NCBI GenBank assembly: GCA_963922565.1
Contig: CAWUIQ010000006.1
Coordinates: forward strand, 1 to 64,000
Direction: 5' to 3'
Origin: JBCBKL01 sp963922565
Lineage (GTDB): Bacteria > Pseudomonadota > Alphaproteobacteria > Rhodobacterales > Rhodobacteraceae
DNA length: 64,000 nucleotides
The position numbers and the translations under genes were made by a program. The notes beneath the pieces are model-generated. The model was not told where the DNA came from and did no database searches. It saw only the letters and a list, made by a program, of their open reading frames with translations. This document shows positions 16,115 to 24,226 of the stretch, one piece after another. Each line of letters begins with the position of its first letter. Position 1 is the stretch's first letter.

Positions 16115-17757
16115 GCATCGACCCAATCACCCTGTCCGTTATTCAAGCTGGTCTTCAGCAGGTCTGCGACGAAATGGACCTCAGCTTTTCACGCGCCGCG
16201 TTCTCGCCGGTCATTGCAGAGGCCAATGATCGGTCGGACGGGATTTACAGCGCTGATGACGGCGCATTGATCGCCCAGGGCGCGGGCGGGCTGCCGGTCT
16301 TTGTGGGTACCATGCAATACTCTACCCGGGTCCTCATTGAGATGATTGCCGAAGGCACGGTCGCGGCACCGGAACCGGATGACATATACATCGTGAACGA
16401 CCCTTATCTGGGTGGCACACACCTTATGGACGTCCGTTTTGCACGCCCGTTCTTTAGGGATGGAGAGATTTTCTGCTGGCTGTCTAACACAGGCCATTGG
16501 CCGGACACAGGCGGCGCGGTGCCCGGCGGCTTTTCGGCCTCCGCCACCTCGGTCGAACAAGAAGGATTGCGCCTGCCACCCGTGCGCCTGTTCAAGCGAG
16601 GCGTCATGGATCCGGAAATCTACGCCATCATCTGCTCCAACATTCGCGTGGCGAACCAACGGATTGGAGATGTCAAAGCGCAAGCAGCGGCCTTGATGGT
16701 CGGTGAAGAGCGATTGAACGCCTTGCTGGACCGCTATGGTGACGACGTTGTGCAAGAGGCGATTGCAGAGCTGAGAAAACGGGCCGAAGCCCAAATGCGC
16801 ACACTGATCGATGAGATCCCGGATGGGACATATCAATCTACTGCATGGATCGACAGCGATGGAGTGGTCAATGAACCGCTGGCCATCAAATTGACGGTCG
16901 ACAAAACACCGGGCCACCTCAAGTTCGACTTTTCAGACAGCAGCCCACCCTGCATGGGGCCGATGAACTCGGTGCTCGCCACGACGTTGTCCTCGGTCTA
17001 TTTGGCCATGCGGCACATCTTTCCCGAAGTGCCGATCAGCGCCGGGGCTTTTGCCCCGTTGGAGGTCGTGCGCCCGGCGGGCACATTCCTTGACGCCCGC
17101 TACCCGCGCCCCGTCTCCGGCTGCGCGGCAGAAGTCTCGCAGCGCATCGCCGAGGCTGTTTTTGCGGCCTTGGTCGAGGCCTTGCCTCATCGGGTGACCG
17201 CCGCCCCCGCCGGGACCAGCGGGAACTTTGCCCTCGGCGGATATGACCCGGACACCGGCCGAGACTTTGTGATGTACCAGCTCTCAGGCGGCGGTTACGG
17301 GGGCAATGCGGATCACGACGGGCTCACCAACGGGTGCTCGACCATCGGCATCTCAAAGGCGCCGCCCGTTGAAATCATGGAACAGAATTTCCCGGTGCTC
17401 TACCACCGCTACGCTATGCGAGAAGGCTCCGGCGGGGCGGGCAAGCATCGGGGCGGGCTTGGTCTGGAATATGAGGTCGAGCTGCGGCGCGGCACGGCGC
17501 GTGCGAGCTTTGTGATGGATCACGGTCGGTTCGGGCCACAGGGCGTGCTCGGCGGTGAGGATGGCGCGGTCAATGTTGTAGAAATCAGGCGCGGTGGAGA
17601 GATCTACACGCCGAAACATCTGTCGAAAGAACAGGACATTTCCCTGGAACCAGGAGACAGAGTGAGCGTGAAAACCCCTGGCGGAGGAGGATACGGTGAT
17701 CCAGCGGACAGGGATCCTGCGCTGATAAAGGCCGACAAGCGGCTGGGGCGCGGCTGA
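16111..17757 (+). CDS. hyuB: Hydantoinase/oxoprolinase subunit B
   Basis: This 548-residue subunit matches HyuB (hydantoinase_B/oxoprolinase). It begins MSIDPITLSVIQAGLQQVCDEMDLSFSR and has the family blocks DIYIVNDPYLGGTHLMDVRF near 91-110, VFVGTMQYS, YGGNADHDGLTNG, EGSGGAGKHRGGLGLEYE and the C-terminal VSVKTPGGGGYGDPADRDP. Together with HyuA it forms the ATP-driven lactamase. Translation is coupled to hyuA through ATGA. No hydantoin racemase or carbamoylase gene is adjacent, which argues against classical hydantoin use. The 260 bp after its stop hold no gene. Confidence 0.93.
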   Translation: MSIDPITLSVIQAGLQQVCDEMDLSFSRAAFSPVIAEANDRSDGIYSADDGALIAQGAGGLPVFVGTMQYSTRVLIEMIAEGTVAAPEPDDIYIVNDPYLGGTHLMDVRFARPFFRDGEIFCWLSNTGHWPDTGGAVPGGFSASATSVEQEGLRLPPVRLFKRGVMDPEIYAIICSNIRVANQRIGDVKAQAAALMVGEERLNALLDRYGDDVVQEAIAELRKRAEAQMRTLIDEIPDGTYQSTAWIDSDGVVNEPLAIKLTVDKTPGHLKFDFSDSSPPCMGPMNSVLATTLSSVYLAMRHIFPEVPISAGAFAPLEVVRPAGTFLDARYPRPVSGCAAEVSQRIAEAVFAALVEALPHRVTAAPAGTSGNFALGGYDPDTGRDFVMYQLSGGGYGGNADHDGLTNGCSTIGISKAPPVEIMEQNFPVLYHRYAMREGSGGAGKHRGGLGLEYEVELRRGTARASFVMDHGRFGPQGVLGGEDGAVNVVEIRRGGEIYTPKHLSKEQDISLEPGDRVSVKTPGGGGYGDPADRDPALIKADKRLGRG

Positions 17758-17960
17758 AGCGCAGTTAAGAAAGTCAGCTTTGCAACTTATGCGTTGGTGG
17801 ATTTCTACCCTCTGCGAGGGATCGCTTTGCACACTGGCATCTGATCATTGTTGTCGAATTACGGGCGCGACTGCAGAAGCTTAAATCAATGATCAATGTC
17901 GGCTAAGGGCCGTTTTCTCTCAAACGGATATTTCTCAAATACGAGAGGGACGTAGCCGGT

Positions 17961-17978
17961 TGGCGTCTGCAGACGTCA
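17961..17978. repeat. 18-bp near-perfect inverted repeat between convergent genes
   Basis: TGGCGTCTGCAGACGTCA is palindromic except for one pair. It sits 40 bp from the helicase stop, between the convergent hyuB and helicase genes, without a flanking T-run. It could be a two-way transcript barrier or a protein-binding site. The rest of 17758-18017 shows nothing I can name. Confidence 0.35.
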
Positions 17979-18017
17979 AGCCGATATCAGCTGCGATGTT
18001 TCTGCCTTTGCATGGGT

Positions 18018-20069
18018 TTAGGTCTTCTTTGAGGATTTGCGGAAGGGTCTGGCGTCTCCGCCTTTGCCTTGTTTGCTTCGCGAAGGCTCCCCATCTTGGG
18101 CTTTGGCTTTTGACGCGTGCCGCGCTTTGCCTGCTCGTAACGACTTGGATTTGTTCAAAGCGTCTCTGTCTCGGTTTTGTTGCCTAGCCGGTTTTCGGCT
18201 CGCCTTTGCTTTTGGCTCTGTGCCATCGCTCTGCTTTTTCGGCGCCGCGTCCTTTGGCCTTTTGTCTTTGCCTCGATTGCTGTGGGCTGCCTTTTCCGGG
18301 GGCTTGGTCTTGGGTTTCGCGCGCCCGGGCGCCGCTTTGGTGGTTTTCTCTTCCTGTTCAGGGGATTTCCTGGACTTTGACCCTACGTCAGCGTGTGTTC
18401 TGGGCCGACCATGGGGCCTCTGCGACAGTCGCGGGTCAGCAGTTGGGCCTTTGGGCGAGGCGTCGAAATCTGGCGGGCCCGCCAATTCCGTCAGGGTTGC
18501 CCCTTGTTCGATTGCCAGACCTTCGCCCAACTCTTGTTTCATCGCCGCGACGGCGTCACTGGCGATCTCCACAAATGTTTCCTGATACTGGACGCGAATC
18601 GCGCCAATCGCGTTTTTGGCCAGCCCGGCGTTGCGGCAAAGCATGGGCAACAACCAACGCGGCTCTGCCCGATGTTTGCGCCCCAGAGAGAGCGAAAACC
18701 ATGTGCTCGGGCCAAAGTCGGCATGATTCGATTGGGAGCGTTTTCCGGGTTCTGGCGCTGCGCCCAGGATTTCGGGAGCAGAGTTCTGTTCACGGTACAG
18801 GCGCAGATATGCAGCGGCCACTTGCTCGGGTGTTCTTCCCGCAAGCAACCGTTCGGCGAACCCGGCCTCTTCGGGGCTGAGCGCCTCATTCAGGGCTGGA
18901 TCAGCGATCATGCGTTCCTCTTCGCGCTCCAGCACCTCTTCCGCAGACGGCGGCGCCCCCCATGTTGCATTGAGCTTTGCAGCCTTGAGCAACCTTTGCG
19001 CTTTGGACCGATGCCGCCCAGGTACGATCAGGATCGACTGGCCTTTGCGACCTGCGCGGCCCGTCCGGCCAGACCGGTGAAGCAGCGTTTCGGCATTTGA
19101 CGGCAGATCCGCGTGGATCACCAATTCCAGGCCCGGAAGATCAATCCCGCGCGCCGCGACATCTGTGGCGACACAGACATGCGCGCGGCCATCCCGCAAC
19201 GCCTGCATGGCATTGCTGCGCTCGGCTTGGCTAAGCTCCCCGGAGAGTGAAACAACCTTGAAACCCCGGTTGGAGAATTTCGCCGTCAAACGGGCCACCA
19301 TTGAGCGGGTATTGGCGAAGACGATTGCGGTTTGGACCGCGTGGAAACACAGCAAATTTATGATCGCCTTTTCGATATCCGACGGCGCGACATTCAACGC
19401 GATATAGGAGATGTCGGCGTGCTGTGCCTCGGAACTGCCGACCTTCAGGCGATGCGCATCTTCTTTCTGATAGGTTTGGGCGAGCTTGGTGATGCCGCGG
19501 GGGACAGTGGCCGAGAACATCAGCGTCCGCCGGGTGTCAGGTATTTGATCGAGGATGAATTCAAGATCCTCGGCAAATCCCATATCCAGCATCTCATCGG
19601 CTTCATCGAGGACGACGGCCCGTATGTCGCTGAGGTCAATGGCACCGCGCGTGGCGTGATCGCGTAACCGCCCGGGGGTTGCGACCACGATGTGCGCGCC
19701 GCGTTCCAGCGCCCGGCGTTCGGTTCGGGTATCCATGCCGCCCACCGCCGATGCCGTCACGATCCCTGCCTGTTCGAAAAGCCATTCGAACTCTCTGCGC
19801 ACTTGCAGCGCCAATTCTCGCGTTGGTGCGATGATGACAACAAGAGGCGCCGCCGGTCGCCCGAATTTTCCGTTCTCGTCAAGGAGATCATGAGCGATGC
19901 ATAGGCCGAAGCCCACGGTCTTTCCCGACCCGGTTTGTGCAGAGACAAGCAGGTCCTTGCCGCGCAGACTCTCGTCCAGCACCGCTTTTTGCACGGGGGT
20001 CAAGTCGCTGTAACCCTTGCCCAGAAGCGCCGCCGACAGCGTCTGCGGGAGGTTTGAGAAGTCTTGCAT
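18018..20069 (-). CDS. DEAD-box RNA helicase with RNA-binding domain and basic tail
   Basis: This 683-residue ATP-dependent RNA helicase unwinds structured RNA, probably in ribosome assembly or cold adaptation. Core motifs are in order: Q-motif near 4-27, AQTGSGKT at 44-51, PTRELA at 82-87, TPGR at 131-134, DEAD at 155-158, SAT at 186-188, ARGIDLP and HRSGRTGRAG. A DbpA-like RNA-binding domain follows at about 445-525 (WLLPMLCRNAGLAKNAIGAIRV). The last 150 residues are low-complexity, rich in Lys, Arg, Pro and Ser, and likely disordered and RNA-binding. The gene stands alone between two catabolic regions. No strong ribosome-binding site precedes the ATG. Confidence 0.93.
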   Translation of the reverse strand: MQDFSNLPQTLSAALLGKGYSDLTPVQKAVLDESLRGKDLLVSAQTGSGKTVGFGLCIAHDLLDENGKFGRPAAPLVVIIAPTRELALQVRREFEWLFEQAGIVTASAVGGMDTRTERRALERGAHIVVATPGRLRDHATRGAIDLSDIRAVVLDEADEMLDMGFAEDLEFILDQIPDTRRTLMFSATVPRGITKLAQTYQKEDAHRLKVGSSEAQHADISYIALNVAPSDIEKAIINLLCFHAVQTAIVFANTRSMVARLTAKFSNRGFKVVSLSGELSQAERSNAMQALRDGRAHVCVATDVAARGIDLPGLELVIHADLPSNAETLLHRSGRTGRAGRKGQSILIVPGRHRSKAQRLLKAAKLNATWGAPPSAEEVLEREEERMIADPALNEALSPEEAGFAERLLAGRTPEQVAAAYLRLYREQNSAPEILGAAPEPGKRSQSNHADFGPSTWFSLSLGRKHRAEPRWLLPMLCRNAGLAKNAIGAIRVQYQETFVEIASDAVAAMKQELGEGLAIEQGATLTELAGPPDFDASPKGPTADPRLSQRPHGRPRTHADVGSKSRKSPEQEEKTTKAAPGRAKPKTKPPEKAAHSNRGKDKRPKDAAPKKQSDGTEPKAKASRKPARQQNRDRDALNKSKSLRAGKARHASKAKAQDGEPSRSKQGKGGDARPFRKSSKKT

Positions 20070-20367
20070 GAATCACCAACGGCAAGGAAAGAGTTCGCCG
20101 ATAGTGACATTCGCGTCTGATGTATAGCCGATAAATCGTTGGCAAAAACGTGAGTGAGGTATTGTCCCAGACTGAACCTGTCTTCCAAACAGATGCCGAT
20201 CCAACGAATGTCCGGAGAGCTGGCTGCAAACGGAGCAATCGATCATTTTGTTCAAGGTCAGCTTTGGGCCGGAACTCACATGAACTCCTGAAATGCCACA
20301 GCTTTCCCGATTGCAGCGCTTTTCGTAATACCGCCGTCGAGGTCGGGCGTAGATCTTCTCCTTTTTG
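20070..20367. other. Intergenic stretch without recognisable gene
   Basis: These 298 bases lie upstream of the helicase start and downstream of the AhpD-like gene. Frames on either strand look like noise with no family resemblance. The stretch could hold a long 5' leader of the helicase message, as is common for cold-responsive helicases, but I see no conserved cold-shock element or strong terminator. Confidence 0.4.
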
Positions 20368-20988
20368 TCAGGCGCGGAGGCCGCGGGTGTTGTCCCCTGG
20401 TGGCGACGAACCGTCATTCTTCCAGTCAAATGCTGCTTCACGCCACGTGTCGCGATAGTCGTAGTCAGTCTCAAGCACGATGTTGAGCCGGTTGTAGGAG
20501 GCAAAGTCGCTGACCAGATGCACCAGTTGCACTATACCTTTGTCGGTCAGACCGATCTTGCGAAGTCCCTCGACATCCTCATCTGTGATCTCGCGAGCGT
20601 CGTGGTTTGACTTCAGGGCAAACTCCAAGATGGTGCGCAACCTCTCTTCGTTCACCACAGTGATGCCTTCCGAAGCGAGCAACTTCACATAATCTTCTTC
20701 CTCTCCCAATCCGTAGTTCAGGATCGTGCAGAAAGCTGACGTGCAATAGGGACAATGGTTCGCCTTGGAAACCAGGATGCCGACATGCTGTATTTCGGGC
20801 ATCGAGAGCTCTCCGAATTGCCAAAGCGCCTTGGTCGAGCCGAGCTTGGCTTTGAGGTATTCGGGGAAGTTCATCTCGACATTGAAATGGTTTGGAACAT
20901 CGCCTTCCATCTCCGTCACCCAGGCGAAGATCTCCTGAATGATGGGGTCGTCGGTGTCTTCGGGCTTCCAGACCTTCACACGTGCCAT
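20368..20988 (-). CDS. Carboxymuconolactone decarboxylase / AhpD-like protein
   Basis: This 206-residue protein is of the carboxymuconolactone decarboxylase/AhpD-like superfamily. The redox pair CPYC occurs in KANHCPYCTSAFCTILNYGLG, but the histidine that follows CxxC by four positions in AhpD is a phenylalanine here, with a third cysteine next to it. The start at 20988 has GGAGG at ideal spacing; a frame to 21033 overlaps the upstream gene. It lies 20 bp after the flavin monooxygenase gene and is presumably co-transcribed with it and the cupin gene. It could act as a peroxide-handling partner of the monooxygenase or as a true decarboxylase or hydrolase. Function is uncertain. Confidence 0.82.
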   Translation of the reverse strand: MARVKVWKPEDTDDPIIQEIFAWVTEMEGDVPNHFNVEMNFPEYLKAKLGSTKALWQFGELSMPEIQHVGILVSKANHCPYCTSAFCTILNYGLGEEEDYVKLLASEGITVVNEERLRTILEFALKSNHDAREITDEDVEGLRKIGLTDKGIVQLVHLVSDFASYNRLNIVLETDYDYRDTWREAAFDWKNDGSSPPGDNTRGLRA

Positions 20989-21008
20989 CGCGGACCTCCG
21001 TTCTTGCG

Positions 21009-22496
21009 CTAGCCCGCCTGGTATTGCGGGCAAGAGGCCAGGAATTCACCGTAGGCCTTGTGGTTTGGGTAGCTGAATTGCTCGGCCAGGGGGTTGCTGC
21101 GCTTTCGTTTTTTGGCGCCCATATCGGCAAGCAATTCGTCGAAATGCTTGAAGTGGAAGGGCGCTGAGCAAAGCCCGCCATAGATCTGCGCCGCCGGCCG
21201 CTCGTTGCGCTTCCAGTCGAGCATCATATCGATATTGGCCGTCATGTCGGCCTCGGATGGCTGCTCTGCCAATTGCCCGTCCGCATAGCGCACCAGCCAG
21301 TTGGCGATCATTTCAGCCGAGAGCACCGTGCAGAAGGACGAGTTGAAACCCACAAACCCCATATTCGGAAGATCCGGGTTCACCGACAGCCGATAGGTGC
21401 GGTATTGCCCGTCGCTTTCGATCAGCTTGTCCTGATATTCTTGCGGCAGGTATGGCACGCCCAGTTTCCACCCCACGGCGAGGATCGCGACATCGGCCTC
21501 GACCTTTTCGCCTCCCGTCATGTGGATCGTCTTGCCATCGTAGCGGTCGAATGTGCCTTCGATGTTCTTGATCTTGCCCGCCTTGAGCGCCTCAAAGAGG
21601 CCAGGCGTTACGATGGGGACCGAACAGGAAACATCCTTTTCAATCGGTAATTTCGGAACCAGCCCGTACTTCTTCAAACCGAGTTGGGTTTTCAGAAGCG
21701 TTTCGAGGCCACGGAAGTTGGCCCACACGAGCGGTTTGAACAGCGCCGCGATCACCTTTTGCAGACCGTTCTTGCCCCATGCGTTGAACTGCTGTTCTTG
21801 CGCGCGCATGTAGAGCAGCCGCTTGAAGTTGATGCCGCCGACGAAATAGGGCACGCGCCAGACCGGTTCGAGGTAAACCCAATGCACCGATTGTGCACCG
21901 CTTTGGGCAGCGTTCACTGCGATATCGGTGGCTGATTTCGATCCGCCAAGCACCACCACCCGCTTTCCTGCGATCATGGCCGGATCGGTGTATTCGGACG
22001 AATGCAGAACCTTGCCGCCCGCCGCCTCGAAACCATCCTGCCCCGGGTGGCTGAGGATGTTCTTGTCCGAGAACTGGCCCGTGCCGATGGCAACGAAATC
22101 GAAGTCTTCAGACCAACGCTGACTGCCCGCTTCCAGAGTCAGCGTCCAGCCCGGTGCGCCATCAGCGCGGCGTTCCATCCCTGCCACATTGGTGTTGAGC
22201 AGGAACAGCCGGTGCAGATTGTGCTTTTCGGCGTAAGAATGCAGATAGGCGTGAACCTGCGGACCCTTTGGCCATTCCGGGTAGTCTTCGGGCATGGGAT
22301 GATCGGTGTAGCAGTACAGGTCCTTGGGCGATTGGGTCTGCACATCCGGGTAGGATCGGCTAAGTTCCCAGACCCCACCAAAATCGTGGCTGCGTTCGAA
22401 CCCAACGACGCGGTGGCCGCGTTCATCAAAGGCCTTGGCTGCGGCAAGACCCGAGACCCCGCCGCCGATAACGGCCACTTTCTTACGGTTGATCAT
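21009..22496 (-). CDS. Flavin-containing monooxygenase
   Basis: This 495-residue enzyme resembles flavin-containing or Baeyer-Villiger-type monooxygenases that use NADPH and oxygen. An FAD-binding GGGVSGLAAAKAF lies at about 11-23 and a second nucleotide-binding VVLGGSKSATDIAVNA at about 170-185. Between them GKVLHSSEYTD carries the glycine, histidine and tyrosine spacing of the FMO fingerprint, although the leading phenylalanine of the strict motif is displaced. EWPKGPQVHAYLHSYAEKHNL is typical of the class. It sits between the cupin gene (12 bp upstream) and the AhpD-like gene in a three-gene unit. The substrate is not evident. Confidence 0.9.
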   Translation of the reverse strand: MINRKKVAVIGGGVSGLAAAKAFDERGHRVVGFERSHDFGGVWELSRSYPDVQTQSPKDLYCYTDHPMPEDYPEWPKGPQVHAYLHSYAEKHNLHRLFLLNTNVAGMERRADGAPGWTLTLEAGSQRWSEDFDFVAIGTGQFSDKNILSHPGQDGFEAAGGKVLHSSEYTDPAMIAGKRVVVLGGSKSATDIAVNAAQSGAQSVHWVYLEPVWRVPYFVGGINFKRLLYMRAQEQQFNAWGKNGLQKVIAALFKPLVWANFRGLETLLKTQLGLKKYGLVPKLPIEKDVSCSVPIVTPGLFEALKAGKIKNIEGTFDRYDGKTIHMTGGEKVEADVAILAVGWKLGVPYLPQEYQDKLIESDGQYRTYRLSVNPDLPNMGFVGFNSSFCTVLSAEMIANWLVRYADGQLAEQPSEADMTANIDMMLDWKRNERPAAQIYGGLCSAPFHFKHFDELLADMGAKKRKRSNPLAEQFSYPNHKAYGEFLASCPQYQAG

Positions 22497-22508
22497 TGTC
22501 GCCGTCCC

Positions 22509-22967
22509 TCAGCCAGCATCGGGTGGCGGCGGCAGGAAATCGACCTCATGCAGGGCTGAAAGACGCACCAGCTCGGCCGGGTCTGTCACGCCGTCAAGCT
22601 GCCCGAAGAGGTCAAACAGCTTGCGCGCGGGCGCCACCCCAAAGACGCAAGTGGCCTCAGCACCTGAGCGGTTGAATATCCCGTGGGATTTGCCCATCGG
22701 CATCCGCACGAGATCACCGGGCCCGGCCTTGTGGGTCGTGACATTGCCCTCGTCATGGCCAAACTCGATTTCAAGATTGCCGCTCAGGATCGTAATCCAT
22801 TCGTCCTGAGTTGGATGAATATGAGGCGGTACAAAAGTGTCATCCGGTATGTACGCATGCCAGATAAAGGCATTCGGGCTGTGCAGTTTCGGCGTGTAAA
22901 TGTGACCGACCACATTCCAGGCCTTGTCGCCCACATGACCGTCGCTTGGTGTCACTCCCATGTCCAT
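22509..22967 (-). CDS. Cupin domain protein
   Basis: This 152-residue single-domain cupin shows both metal-binding motifs. The first is PPHIHPTQDEWITILSG near 46-62, with two histidines and a glutamate; the second is PMGKSHGIFN near 90-99, with the closing histidine. It is too short to be a bicupin gentisate dioxygenase. TGAGGA precedes ATG 22967 at good spacing. It is the first gene of the minus-strand unit with the monooxygenase and AhpD-like genes, and it diverges from the AraC regulator. It may be an isomerase, a small dioxygenase or a sensor; sequence alone does not decide. Confidence 0.85.
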   Translation of the reverse strand: MDMGVTPSDGHVGDKAWNVVGHIYTPKLHSPNAFIWHAYIPDDTFVPPHIHPTQDEWITILSGNLEIEFGHDEGNVTTHKAGPGDLVRMPMGKSHGIFNRSGAEATCVFGVAPARKLFDLFGQLDGVTDPAELVRLSALHEVDFLPPPPDAG

Positions 22968-23047
22968 TTCAGTATCCTCACTTTGGTTATCGGCGCAGTC
23001 TGGGGGCGAAAGTCGCGGTTGGTTTATCCATATTGCGAGTCAAAAAG

Positions 23048-23061
23048 CTTCAGGCTTGAAA
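23048..23061. promoter_or_regulatory. Candidate operator CTTCAGGCTTGAAA in the cupin/araC divergent region
   Basis: This 14-mer matches 12 of 14 bases of the perfect palindrome CTTCAAGCTTGAAG at 25505-25518. It lies 80 bp before the cupin start and 30 bp before the AraC start. It suggests that the monooxygenase unit shares a regulator with the acyl-CoA cluster to its right, perhaps the MarR protein at 28585. Confidence 0.42.
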
Positions 23062-23090
23062 TAGTATCGGTTTTGCCTAGGCTTCCGCGA

Positions 23091-24059
23091 ATGGGGACGC
23101 ACGATTACCTGCTCCGATCGCATAATGTCCTGCGCACGGACGAGCTTGATGAAGCCCGCGCGGCCGTTTCTAAACGCTATTGCGATCATCGGCTGTCGCT
23201 TGTGACAGGCCGCAAGGCGAGAGTTGTGCATAACCATGTGCGCGGGGCGCACGTGTCGCTCAACGTTCTGGGATACGGGGCTGATGTCGCGATCAATCCC
23301 GGTGAGTTGCAGGATTTCTATTTGCTGCAATTGCCCCTGTCTGGCTGGGCGATTGTTCATCACCGGGGCGAGGAGGTGCGCGCAAATCCGGCTTGCGGAA
23401 CCCTCCTCAATCCGGACAGGCCAGCCGAGATGATCTGGAAAAGCGACTGCCGCAAGCTGATGGTGCAAATTGACGCCACCTATCTGCAGAGGGTGGCGCG
23501 TGAGGAAATCGGGGCTGATCTTCCAGGGCCGGTCCGCTTCGACCCCAAGGTCGAGTTGACGAGCCAGGAAGGGCAGCGGCTATTCGGGGTGTCTTTGGCA
23601 GCGGCGCGTATCTTTGAAGCGGGTGAGGTTCCCCCTACGGCACAAGACCTCAACCTGTTGGCGCTCGAACGGCAACTGGCGGTGTCCATGCTGGAAACCC
23701 AGCCAAGCAACATATCCCATCTTTTGGCGGCCCGCCATGTGTGTTCTGCGGCCCATTTGCGCCGCGCGATTGCGTATATTCGGTCGAGCTTCCACGACAG
23801 CATTACCTTGGACGACATCGCAACGGCGGCAGGGGTCCACCACCGGACCCTGCAGACGACATTTCGCGCGCAACTTGGCGTTACACCGATCCAGTTCCTG
23901 AGGGACGTGCGACTGGACAATGCACGGTTCCACCTGTTGCGGCGTCACAATCGGGCGAGTGTCTCCGACATCGCGTATGACTGCGGCTATAGTCACCTGG
24001 GCCGATTTTCGCGGGACTTTCGCGCACGTTTTGGGCACGCGCCGAGTGAGACGACTTAA
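23091..24059 (+). CDS. AraC family transcriptional regulator
   Basis: This 322-residue regulator has an N-terminal ligand-sensing cupin-type domain (about 1-190) and a C-terminal pair of helix-turn-helix motifs (about 215-320): DSITLDDIATAAGVHHRTLQ and the second half with VSDIAYDCGYSHLGRFSRDFRARFG. I use ATG 23091, where family similarity begins; the frame stays open back to 22683 but that part is antisense to the cupin gene. It diverges from the cupin/monooxygenase unit and is its most likely direct activator. Confidence 0.88.
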   Translation: MGTHDYLLRSHNVLRTDELDEARAAVSKRYCDHRLSLVTGRKARVVHNHVRGAHVSLNVLGYGADVAINPGELQDFYLLQLPLSGWAIVHHRGEEVRANPACGTLLNPDRPAEMIWKSDCRKLMVQIDATYLQRVAREEIGADLPGPVRFDPKVELTSQEGQRLFGVSLAAARIFEAGEVPPTAQDLNLLALERQLAVSMLETQPSNISHLLAARHVCSAAHLRRAIAYIRSSFHDSITLDDIATAAGVHHRTLQTTFRAQLGVTPIQFLRDVRLDNARFHLLRRHNRASVSDIAYDCGYSHLGRFSRDFRARFGHAPSETT

Positions 24060-24226
24060 GCGGTCGAAGCACCGGCATGAAGGGTCCGTATTGACCGCGT
24101 AGCAGCCGGATCTGCGTTGGCGCTCAGAGGGTTACAAGACCCCTGCTGCGCTTCGGACTGACCCAGATAACTCAACGCGTTCAATAGTCTATTGCCGGCC
24201 GTGACCACCGCATTCCCAAACGACCG

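Noticed and set aside
18037..18585. Plus-strand frame opposite the helicase tail, Cys/Phe/Leu-rich with apparent membrane segments
   Set aside because: Its hydrophobicity is the mirror image of the Lys/Arg-rich helicase tail, not a real membrane protein.
22509..22967. Cupin as a gentisate 1,2-dioxygenase completing a salicylyl-CoA route
   Set aside because: At 152 residues it has only one cupin domain, whereas gentisate dioxygenases are bicupins of about 350 residues.
22683..23090. N-terminal extension of the AraC gene
   Set aside because: The added sequence is antisense to the cupin gene and contains the divergent promoter region.
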